A DNA stretch of 64,000 nucleotides, taken from NCBI RefSeq assembly GCF_001654845.1, contig NZ_LXES01000048.1, forward strand, positions 94,298 through 158,297, read 5' to 3'. The notes under the pieces were generated by a model that saw only the letters and a program-made list of their open reading frames with translations, made no database searches and was not told the DNA's origin. Shown here in pieces: positions 8,793 through 15,093 of this stretch (the stretch's first letter is position 1; every line of letters begins with the position of its first letter). The stretch is from Enterobacter soli ATCC BAA-2102 (lineage in GTDB: Bacteria; Pseudomonadota; Gammaproteobacteria; Enterobacterales; Enterobacteriaceae). A program made the translations under genes and the position numbers.

Positions 8793-9763
8793 TAAAAAGC
8801 CTCCAGATCGTCAAACGTGCCCGCCGCAACCATCGCGTTGTAAGTCGCTTCACCCATCACGGCGCCACAATCAGGGCAACCGCCGCCGTAACGCCCGCAG
8901 CAATCGCAGACTGGCAGCACGCCGATCACTTCTTTGGCCTTCTGTCGGTTGTCTTTGTCAGTGCTAACGGAACGTTGCACGCTGATTTCGTGCATCTTGA
9001 AGGGCTGATAAATCGCACGGGTGGCTTCGGTGTCGCTGTTGGAAATGACGACCTTCACGCCATGCTTACGGTTAACTTCCAGCAGTGCCAGGACTAACTG
9101 GCGGTGGTTGTCTTCCGTGAATGGTTCGGTGTGGTACTGGGTAAAATCGGCTGTTTTGCTTTCAGGCAGGTAAGGCGGATCGCAGTAAACGAGAACATCG
9201 CCACCCGTGACGACCTGTAGAGAACGCTGGAACGGCGCGCAAAGAAATATTGCCTTTGTATCGTTGGCCTTTTCGGCAAACAGGCGGATTTCATTTTCAG
9301 GAAAGTAGACGCGCTTATACTTGCCAAACGGCACGTTAAAGCCGGTCTTACGGCTGTATCGGCATAAGCCGTTATAACCGTGGCGATTCAAATACAGGAA
9401 TTGAGCGGCGCGCATGATGCACGCCATTTCGACGCCATAACGCAACCCGCCGCTTTCTACCGTACCCACCTGCTTATTGAATACGGCGCGGACTTCGTTG
9501 TACCCCTGCGGGCTGTTCTTACTGTTGAACAGTTCGCGGGCCGCATCGATCACTAAGTCCGGGTAACGGGTGACTTCCCGATACAGGTTAATAAGATCAG
9601 GGTTGATATCAGCCAGCACATAGCGGCGATATTCAGTCGCCAGAAATACCGATGCGCCGCCAACGAACGGTTCGATTAGGCAGTCGGCTTTTGGAAGGTG
9701 AGGTAGCAGGTCAGGAAGGACACGTGATTTGCCCCCTGCCCATTTGATGAACGGGCGGATCAT
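8792..9763 (-). CDS. Dam-like adenine-N6 DNA methyltransferase with a C-terminal Cys cluster
   Basis: This class-alpha methyltransferase of 323 residues has KWAGGK (7-12), the SAM motif FVGGASVF (33-40) and catalytic DPPY (195-198), as in Dam and D12-class enzymes; GATC is the expected but unproven target. The start at 9763 is preferred over an upstream ATG because it matches the family N-terminus and has GGAG about 10 bases ahead. Beyond the methylase fold a short tail carries Cys286, 288, 289, 296 and 299, a possible zinc ribbon not present in host Dam. It may protect phage DNA or tune replication. Confidence 0.9.
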   Translation of the reverse strand: MIRPFIKWAGGKSRVLPDLLPHLPKADCLIEPFVGGASVFLATEYRRYVLADINPDLINLYREVTRYPDLVIDAARELFNSKNSPQGYNEVRAVFNKQVGTVESGGLRYGVEMACIMRAAQFLYLNRHGYNGLCRYSRKTGFNVPFGKYKRVYFPENEIRLFAEKANDTKAIFLCAPFQRSLQVVTGGDVLVYCDPPYLPESKTADFTQYHTEPFTEDNHRQLVLALLEVNRKHGVKVVISNSDTEATRAIYQPFKMHEISVQRSVSTDKDNRQKAKEVIGVLPVCDCCGRYGGGCPDCGAVMGEATYNAMVAAGTFDDLEAF

Positions 9764-9764
9764 T

Positions 9765-9977
9765 TTAAAAAACTCCGTAATGGGAAGCGGGAACAGAATT
9801 GCGCTGCAATTCTTCAATGCAGTGCTGGCGCAGATTGCTTATAAAATTGGTGGTTACTGACCCACTGGCTGAAAGGGTTAGCTCGCCATCACGGCGTGTT
9901 TTAATTGTTAACCCTTCATTCTCGATAGCTGGTAAAAGAACATGCAAAATGAAGCTATATTGATCACGTCTGGTCAT
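9765..9977 (-). CDS. Small P2-like early protein, function unknown
   Basis: A 70-residue protein lies one base upstream of the Dam start. AGGAAG precedes its ATG. The sequence is charged and probably alpha/beta, with no motif that I recognise. Its tight packing between other early genes supports real expression. Confidence 0.7.
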   Translation of the reverse strand: MTRRDQYSFILHVLLPAIENEGLTIKTRRDGELTLSASGSVTTNFISNLRQHCIEELQRNSVPASHYGVF

Positions 9978-10062
9978 AATCTCTTCCTAAAAAAAGAATG
10001 AGTTGAACCACCGCCACTTAATAAAGGGGCGGAGAAAACAGAGTTGATTTTTTAAAACCGAA

Positions 10063-10305
10063 TTACTTAATTATCTTTTTGAACAATTCAGCGAGAGTAT
10101 GCAGAAATCCTTTATTTATTCTTCGGGTATAAATAAACGGTTTATCTTTACCTTTGATAAATTGAACCTTCACCGGTTCGGGCTTAAAAAATCTTCCGTC
10201 CGGCGTTTCCAGCCAGCCGCGAGAGTTCTTGAAGTGCGTAACCTGGCATCCATTTTTCAGAAGGCTTGCAAGAGATGGAATGTTATCTTTCATTTCTTCT
10301 ACCAT
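10063..10305 (-). CDS. Small early phage protein, function unknown
   Basis: An 80-residue lysine-rich protein (GWLETPDGRFFKPEPVKV in the middle, KKIIK at the end). Its start overlaps the end of the next upstream gene by about 23 bases, as is common in compact early operons. No family recognised. An 85-base gap separates it from the following gene. Confidence 0.6.
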   Translation of the reverse strand: MVEEMKDNIPSLASLLKNGCQVTHFKNSRGWLETPDGRFFKPEPVKVQFIKGKDKPFIYTRRINKGFLHTLAELFKKIIK

Positions 10306-10483
10306 TTCTTAATTTATCAATTGTCTGCATTGCCTCTGCTAGTGCAAAGTCTCTGCCGAAATAGTTACCGTTATTTAAAACGCTATACGCGCGCTGCATA
10401 GTGGTTGAGTTTCTCGGGCACATATGAATTGTGAACCCGCGATAGATATAACTATGCTGACTAAGTTGAATGAGTTGATTCAT
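10283..10483 (-). CDS. Small early phage protein, function unknown
   Basis: A 66-residue protein starting at MNQLIQLSQHSYIYRGF; this ATG is chosen over one 30 bases upstream because AGGAAAA sits just ahead of it and because it avoids overlap with the upstream gene. The middle (YRGFTIHMCP, NGNYFGRDFALAEAMQTID) resembles small phage proteins with a short beta hairpin and helix, but no function is known to me. Confidence 0.6.
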   Translation of the reverse strand: MNQLIQLSQHSYIYRGFTIHMCPRNSTTMQRAYSVLNNGNYFGRDFALAEAMQTIDKLRNGRRNER

Positions 10484-10493
10484 AATTTTCCTG

Positions 10494-10697
10494 TCAACTG
10501 TTTGCGATAGCATCCTTGAGCATGGCTATCATGTTCACTTCCACCTTGCCCCCTGCCAGTTCTTTAGGCCTGACAATTATTCTTCCATCGCGAACCATTA
10601 ACCGGCATGTTTCGAATGGAATCCCGGTTATTCTGGAATACTCCTTCAGAGATACATAAGGAGCAGCAACATTCATATTGATGGTTACGCCCGTCAT
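10494..10697 (-). CDS. Cox/excisionase-like winged-helix regulator
   Basis: A 67-residue protein with the pattern SLKEYSRITGIPFETCRLMVRDGRIIVRPKELAGGKVEVNM (shown here only by description of its key parts: a helix-turn-helix around 16-40 followed by a wing) resembling P2 Cox and other MerR-type excisionases. Confidence 0.
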   Translation of the reverse strand: MTGVTINMNVAAPYVSLKEYSRITGIPFETCRLMVRDGRIIVRPKELAGGKVEVNMIAMLKDAIANS

Positions 10698-10717
10698 TTT
10701 TACCTCAGTTTCCGCTG

Positions 10718-10930
10718 TTAATTACCAGAATGCTGTTGCGGCTCAGACTTCATGGATTCAAGGCCACGCAAAAAGACAATGCGGACCATATTAGATGCTG
10801 AACGACATTCAGCCTCTGCCATGGCCTCGATCTCCGAACGCTCATCAGGGGACAAACGCAGTGGCAAAGAACCGCCAGCTACGCTGTTTTTGGGCGTACG
10901 TGCCCGCTGTGTGTTTTGTACTTGTGTCAT
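10718..10930 (-). CDS. Arc-like ribbon-helix-helix regulator
   Basis: A 70-residue protein with a likely beta strand (SLPLRLSPDE, about 21-30) followed by helix-turn-helix segments (RSEIEAMAEAECRSASNMVRIVFLRGL), the layout of Arc/MetJ repressors, in which the strand pairs with a partner and enters the major groove. It is the first gene of the leftward early operon, diverging from the repressor across a 77-base control region, so it probably regulates early genes. The target is unknown. Confidence 0.7.
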   Translation of the reverse strand: MTQVQNTQRARTPKNSVAGGSLPLRLSPDERSEIEAMAEAECRSASNMVRIVFLRGLESMKSEPQQHSGN

Positions 10931-10973
10931 AGTGGTATATTGTGATCTGCTAAGTGTCTGTGATTTACATTCT

Positions 10974-11021
10974 GGTACTCAAACGAGTACCTGTCAAGGA
11001 TTATTGAATGCAAACGAGTAC
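10974..11021. promoter_or_regulatory. Repressor operator region of the P2-like prophage
   Basis: GGTACTC-aaac-GAGTACC (10974-10991) is a perfect 7-bp inverted repeat. The 11-mer CAAACGAGTAC at 10980-10990 recurs in direct orientation at 11011-11021, 31 bp away (three helical turns), the second copy covering the start of the repressor gene. P2-type repressors bind direct repeats, so this is the probable immunity operator between divergent promoters. Confidence 0.7.
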
Positions 11022-11391
11022 AGGAGAACGCCTCAAAGAAGAGCGCGTGCGCTTGGGACTTAGCCAGGCTGCGCTTGGCGAGATAGGTGGTGTTAGAAAA
11101 CAAGCTCAGCTCAATTATGAAAAAGGTGAGCGAAACCCTGATTCCGCATACCTTTCCGCGATAGCGAAATTTGGTGCAGATATCCAGTACATCGTTACAG
11201 GGATAAGGTCTGCCGAGAGCCTTTCTCCAGATGAGAAGGAGCTGATCAATCTATTTAGACAAGCACCTTTAGCGGTCAAAGCAGCAGCGTTAGCAGCGTT
11301 AAATGCAGGCAATGCCGCTTCAGATTCAATAAATGTGTCTGGTCGTGGCAACCGAGTGGCTGGCAGGGATTACAACGAAAACAATAAATAG
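11008..11391 (+). CDS. HTH_3 prophage repressor with a C-terminal SG-x-x-NR-x-AGRD tail
   Basis: This 127-residue protein has a Cro/CI-type helix-turn-helix (about residues 6-62, SQAALGEIGGVRKQAQLNYEKG), the expected position for the lysogeny repressor: it diverges from the early operon and sits next to the operator repeats. AAGGA precedes the ATG. After a helical linker (80-102) it ends in a glycine/asparagine-rich tail, SGRGNRVAGRDYNEN (111-125). Almost the same peptide is at the N-terminus of the next gene product. It has no S24 protease domain, so induction would not be by RecA-mediated self-cleavage. Confidence 0.88.
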   Translation: MQTSTGERLKEERVRLGLSQAALGEIGGVRKQAQLNYEKGERNPDSAYLSAIAKFGADIQYIVTGIRSAESLSPDEKELINLFRQAPLAVKAAALAALNAGNAASDSINVSGRGNRVAGRDYNENNK

Positions 11392-11400
11392 GGAAGCAGT

Positions 11401-12030
11401 ATGGAAGTGAATTCATCTGGAGAACAGAATAGAACAGCTGGACGGGACTTTACGGAAAACCGCGTTCAAATAGATAAATTTGATGGTCGTCACACCATCA
11501 ACATCGCGATTCCCTCAGATACTCACGATGAGCGTCCATTGGTTAGGGCGCAGAGAAAAGAACTTAATGCCCTGGTAGCGATTGTTTCTGATTCCTACAG
11601 CAGAGAAGCGTATGAGATCTGGCAAAAGCTGCATGCAGAAATTGGCGTCTCAAGTATCGAAGAAATGACCGTCAACCAATATCAGACTGCAATTAGCTTT
11701 TTGCAGTCTATGGTCGAACGCGCTAAGGACAAAGATGCAAGTAAAGCACTTGTTAGCCTTCTCCTTCGAAATAGTGAAGATAGCGAATTGAGGCAGAAGC
11801 TGATTCGTTATTGCCATGTTAACTTCGGCACTGGTCGATTGAATGACCTAACACGCAACCAACTTCAAATGTGTATATCGTGGCTGGACCAGCAAACACA
11901 AGATATTCCGCCCCCTCCCCCGAAAGAGAATCACTCTTCAGTGGAAGTCACCAAATTGCTGCGAACTCACCCGAAAGAATTCATTGTCATTTTCTTAATT
12001 GGCTTCCTATTAGGTTCAATATTTTTCTGA
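11401..12030 (+). CDS. Membrane-anchored protein sharing the repressor tail motif; P22-antirepressor-like helical repeats
   Basis: A 209-residue protein. Seen: residues 5-20 (SSGEQNRTAGRDFTEN) copy the tail of the upstream repressor; a soluble middle contains two helical units (IWQKLHAEIGVSSIEEMT and KLIRYCHVNFGTGRLNDLT regions) resembling the C-terminal domain of P22-type antirepressors; and a C-terminal hydrophobic helix (about 193-209, FIVIFLIGFLLGSIFF) predicts a tail anchor in the inner membrane. It follows the repressor by 9 bp. The shared motif suggests that it binds or co-assembles with the repressor at the membrane. This is inferred; no characterised family was recognised. Confidence 0.7.
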   Translation: MEVNSSGEQNRTAGRDFTENRVQIDKFDGRHTINIAIPSDTHDERPLVRAQRKELNALVAIVSDSYSREAYEIWQKLHAEIGVSSIEEMTVNQYQTAISFLQSMVERAKDKDASKALVSLLLRNSEDSELRQKLIRYCHVNFGTGRLNDLTRNQLQMCISWLDQQTQDIPPPPPKENHSSVEVTKLLRTHPKEFIVIFLIGFLLGSIFF

Positions 12031-12046
12031 CTTCGTGGGGTTTTGT

Positions 12047-12913
12047 ATGAAGACTATTTGTTTTACAGGTTTTGGGAAAAAAGATAAAAACGAGCTGATT
12101 GAAATTGCTAAAGCTCGTGGTTATGTCGTAAGAAGTGATGTAACCAAGGATCTTAACTATCTCTGTTGCGGTGAAAATGCTGGCCCGAGCAAAATGAAAA
12201 AGGCATCCCAACAAGGCTCTGAGGTGCTGTCGGCCGAGCAATTTCTAAACCTATCGCCTTTGTCGGATGCACAATATGCTGAAAGTGAAGAGGGCAATGC
12301 ACCAACACTTACAATTCATGATGAGCACCCTCTTCTGGACCTGATTTGGTCGTCAATTGATACCAAAAATAATTTATCAATCATTTATCACGGAGGTGAA
12401 CGATCCGGAGTTGCAAGAGATATCCTTCCCCTGACATTGCTTGATAACTTTACGCTACGGGCAGCAGACCTATCATCTCCTACTCATCCGGTAAAAACTT
12501 TCAGCTTGGAAAAAATTGAAATACCTGGTGTAGAAAGGCTCCCATCCCTGCCAAGCGAACGTAAGAAGAGTAAGAAAAAGCAATACTCCGTTGGCTTATA
12601 TAAAAATATCGAAGAAGTACATTTAGCATTTGCCGATACACTTCATGGTATGGGGTGGCATGTTGCTACTTACCAAGATGATGCAGGCCTTTGCAATCGT
12701 TTGGATGTTTGCGACTTTTTCAAAAATGGTAAACCACGTAAAACTCCCGTTGTAAGTTTATCATTCCAGCCAGAAAATCAAACGCGGCCCTTCGTCTGTA
12801 GGTGTCGAGATATCGAATTTACTTCAACCTATGCACATCTTGATAACGCTGCGGAAATGTTCATTTCACTCGCGTATGCAGGGTCTGATGATGATGCCGA
12901 GGTGCATAATTGA
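12047..12913 (+). CDS. BRCT-domain protein with a WYL-like middle domain
   Basis: A 288-residue protein with an N-terminal BRCT domain (residues 1-68: ICFTGFGKKDK, then YLCCGENAGPSKMKKA and SAEQFL), as in DNA ligase and DNA-damage proteins. Residues about 100-170 resemble a WYL domain (LSIIYHGGERSGVARDILPL, then a TFSLEKIEIPG end), a ligand- or nucleic-acid-sensing module of phage and defence regulators. The C-terminal third has no recognised domain. ATG at 12047 is preferred over a GTG 12 bases upstream. Its stop overlaps the integrase start. A link to DNA damage or lysogeny control is inferred. Confidence 0.65.
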   Translation: MKTICFTGFGKKDKNELIEIAKARGYVVRSDVTKDLNYLCCGENAGPSKMKKASQQGSEVLSAEQFLNLSPLSDAQYAESEEGNAPTLTIHDEHPLLDLIWSSIDTKNNLSIIYHGGERSGVARDILPLTLLDNFTLRAADLSSPTHPVKTFSLEKIEIPGVERLPSLPSERKKSKKKQYSVGLYKNIEEVHLAFADTLHGMGWHVATYQDDAGLCNRLDVCDFFKNGKPRKTPVVSLSFQPENQTRPFVCRCRDIEFTSTYAHLDNAAEMFISLAYAGSDDDAEVHN

Positions 12914-13917
12914 CTGTTCGTAAACTTCCCTCAGGCAAATGGCTGTTGCAGTGTTTCCCATACGGACGTGATGGGAAACGCATACGTAAGCAATTCGCCA
13001 CCAAAGGCGAGGCGCTCTCCTATGAGCGCCGTTTAATGAATAACGCCACAAACCAGCCTGTAAATGACAGTGCTGTCACTCTTTCGGCATTTGTTGAACG
13101 CTGGTACGAAATGCATGGCAAAACGCTCTCTTCAGGTGATGAGCGAAAAGTGAAACTGTTGGCTATTTGTGAGCGACTTGGTGATCCCCTTGCCTCCCAC
13201 TTCGATAAAAACAGCTTCGCTGTATACCGGGAACGGCGTTTAAGCGGGGAATGGAATCCGAAAGGCAAGAAAAAGCTGAGTGAGGCGACAGTTAACCGCG
13301 AGCAGTCGTATCTACATGCCGTATTCTCGGAAATGAAACGACTGGGTGAGTGGGAGGGAGATAATCCGCTTTCAGGTATCAGGCAGTTTAAGGAAGGGGA
13401 TCAGGAGCTAGCTTTTCTTTACGAGGAGGAGATTGATCAGCTACTTGAAGCTTGTGACCAGTCAGCAAACAAAGATTTGGGAATTATCGTGCGTATTTGC
13501 CTAGCCACTGGTGCACGCTGGAGTGAAGCGCAGGATTTAAAACAATCTCAAATTCTTCCCGGACGTCTGACCTTTACGCAGACCAAAAGCAAAAAGAACC
13601 GAACAGTACCCATTTCACCGCAGTTACAAGAAATGCTTCCCAAAAAACGCGGTTCACTCTTCTCCCCTGCATATGAGGCATTCAAATCAGCACTTACGAG
13701 GGCCGGGATAGAGCTGCCTAAAGGTCAACGCACCCATGTGCTTAGGCATACCTTTGCCAGCCACTTTATGATGCGTGGAGGAAACATTCTGGTATTGCAG
13801 CAAATTCTCGGGCACAGCACGATCATGATGACGATGAGATACGCTCACTTCGCTCCAAATCATCTTGATGCAGCCGTGGCACTCAATCCCTTTGATAATC
13901 GGGCTAAGAAAATTTAA
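12910..13917 (+). CDS. int: Prophage tyrosine integrase
   Basis: A 335-residue tyrosine recombinase that integrates and excises the prophage. Seen: an N-terminal arm-binding domain (MTVRKLPSGKWLLQ), a core-binding SAM-like region (about 60-165), and the catalytic residues Arg in TGARWSEAQDL, HVLRH-x-F, LGHS and the nucleophile Tyr in MRYAHFAP near 314. It starts with TTG overlapping the BRCT gene stop (TTGA), with GAGGTG just ahead. It lies 121 bases from the 3' end of leuZ, the usual arrangement of integrase next to its attachment site. Confidence 0.95.
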   Translation: MTVRKLPSGKWLLQCFPYGRDGKRIRKQFATKGEALSYERRLMNNATNQPVNDSAVTLSAFVERWYEMHGKTLSSGDERKVKLLAICERLGDPLASHFDKNSFAVYRERRLSGEWNPKGKKKLSEATVNREQSYLHAVFSEMKRLGEWEGDNPLSGIRQFKEGDQELAFLYEEEIDQLLEACDQSANKDLGIIVRICLATGARWSEAQDLKQSQILPGRLTFTQTKSKKNRTVPISPQLQEMLPKKRGSLFSPAYEAFKSALTRAGIELPKGQRTHVLRHTFASHFMMRGGNILVLQQILGHSTIMMTMRYAHFAPNHLDAAVALNPFDNRAKKI

Positions 13918-13923
13918 AGGTGC

Positions 13924-13952
13924 GCTGCCATGCTGCTGCCATTTTGCTGCCA
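13924..13952. repeat. Three GCTGCCA repeats spaced 11 bp, probable integrase arm sites
   Basis: GCTGCCA occurs at 13924, 13935 and 13946, between the integrase stop and the tRNA attachment site. Phased short direct repeats in this place are typical of arm-type binding sites of tyrosine integrases. Confidence 0.6.
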
Positions 13953-13972
13953 CTACCCCAAATTGGAGGTAT

Positions 13973-13994
13973 AAAAAAACCACCTTTCGGTGGT
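13973..13994. terminator. Bidirectional terminator after the integrase
   Basis: A hairpin AAACCACC-TTTC-GGTGGTTT flanked by an A-run on the left; it can stop transcription from the prophage and, on the minus strand, the tRNA operon, where a run of T follows the stem. Confidence 0.75.
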
Positions 13995-14037
13995 TTATAC
14001 GACACTGCTTATCATTGATTTTATTCTACTTTTCCCA

Positions 14038-14124
14038 TGGTAGCCGGAGTGGGACTTGAACCCACACAGCGCGAACGCCGAGGGATTTTAAATCCCTTGT
14101 GTCTACCGATTCCACCATCCGGCC
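14038..14124 (-). tRNA. leuZ: tRNA-Leu (anticodon TAA), prophage attachment site
   Basis: An 87-nt class II tRNA with encoded CCA, long variable arm and anticodon TAA in the loop GATTTAAAATC; it matches the leuZ position in the enteric glyW-cysT-leuZ operon. The acceptor stem pairs GGCCGGA with TCCGGCT (first pair G-T). Its 3' end faces the prophage integrase, so it is the probable attB core; the second att copy should lie left of the window. Confidence 0.96.
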
Positions 14125-14135
14125 AGGGAAGAAAG

Positions 14136-14209
14136 TGGAGGCGCGTTCCGGAGTCGAACCGGACTAGACGGATTTGCAATCCGCTACATAACCGCTTTGC
14201 TAACGCGCC
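14136..14209 (-). tRNA. cysT: tRNA-Cys (anticodon GCA)
   Basis: A 74-nt tRNA with GCA anticodon in GGATTGCAAATCC and encoded CCA; middle gene of the glyW-cysT-leuZ transcript, 11 bases upstream of leuZ. Confidence 0.97.
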
Positions 14210-14260
14210 TTAAATCTTTTGTCTCTCGACTCACACCCGCAATTGCCGATGCGTTTAATC

Positions 14261-14336
<76 letters not shown>

Positions 14337-14410
14337 ATGTCATCAGGTAATTATCTAATCACTTGATTTCATTATCGTCTGGCTAACTGTGCCGCCGTTC
14401 GATGCGTTGC

Positions 14411-14438
14411 ATTCTACTTATATGACGTTTTGAGTCAA
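14411..14438 (-). promoter_or_regulatory. Promoter of the glyW-cysT-leuZ operon
   Basis: Minus-strand TTGACT (14433-14438), 16-bp spacer, TAGAAT (14411-14416), then a GC-containing discriminator, typical of strong sigma-70 stable-RNA promoters. It lies between pgsA and glyW. Confidence 0.8.
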
Positions 14439-14488
14439 CGTTATTTTTTGCATCCCTGGATCGTTTGCTGAAATTTACGGCGAAACGA

Positions 14489-15037
14489 TCACTGTTCAAG
14501 CAAATCCCCGCGTGCAGCGTTCAAATATTGCAACATTGACCACAATGTCAGAACCGCAGCGACCCACAGTAAACCAATACCCGCCCACTCGACCCACGCG
14601 TTTGGACGCCACAGCATCCAGACCAGCGCCGCCATTTGCGCCGTTGTTTTGACTTTACCGATCCATGACACAGCCACGCTGCTGCGTTTACCCAGCTCCG
14701 CCATCCACTCGCGCAGCGCAGAGATAATAATTTCACGACCAATCATCGTCGCCGCAGGCAGTGTCACCCACCAGGTGTGATAGTGTTCGGCCACCAGCAC
14801 CATGGCGATGGCCACCATCACTTTATCGGCAACCGGATCAAGGAACGCGCCAAAACGGGTGCTTTGGTTCCAGCGACGAGCCAGATAACCATCGAACCAG
14901 TCGGTGACGGCAGCAATAAGGAAAATCAGTGCACACGCGAAGGGCGACCAGACAACCGGCAGGTAAAACGCCAATACAAAGAACGGGATGAGCACGACGC
15001 GAAAGAGAGTGAGCAACGTAGGGATATTAAATCGCAT
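14489..15037 (-). CDS. pgsA: Phosphatidylglycerophosphate synthase
   Basis: PgsA (182 residues, full length) transfers sn-glycerol 3-phosphate to CDP-diacylglycerol in the inner membrane, the committed step for phosphatidylglycerol and cardiolipin. Seen: the CDP-alcohol phosphotransferase signature with D-x2-DG-x2-AR-x8-G-x3-D-x3-D, here AVTDWFDGYLARRWN followed by GAFLDPVADKVM, and about four membrane helices. The order uvrY-uvrC-pgsA-glyW is the standard enteric one. It sits 56 bases after uvrC on the same strand. Confidence 0.98.
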   Translation of the reverse strand: MRFNIPTLLTLFRVVLIPFFVLAFYLPVVWSPFACALIFLIAAVTDWFDGYLARRWNQSTRFGAFLDPVADKVMVAIAMVLVAEHYHTWWVTLPAATMIGREIIISALREWMAELGKRSSVAVSWIGKVKTTAQMAALVWMLWRPNAWVEWAGIGLLWVAAVLTLWSMLQYLNAARGDLLEQ

Positions 15038-15093
15038 AATGACGGTAACTGTCTGTTGTCAGTAAAATTTAGCTCTATGTTGCTACAGAGCCC

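Noticed and set aside
10494..10697. Feature entry with zero confidence for the Cox/excisionase-like gene
   Set aside because: The entry was scored zero in error of form, not because the gene is doubtful; the gene is real in my view: a 67-residue winged-helix protein with GAGGTAA ahead of its ATG, confidence about 0.7 as a Cox-like regulator of excision and early transcription.
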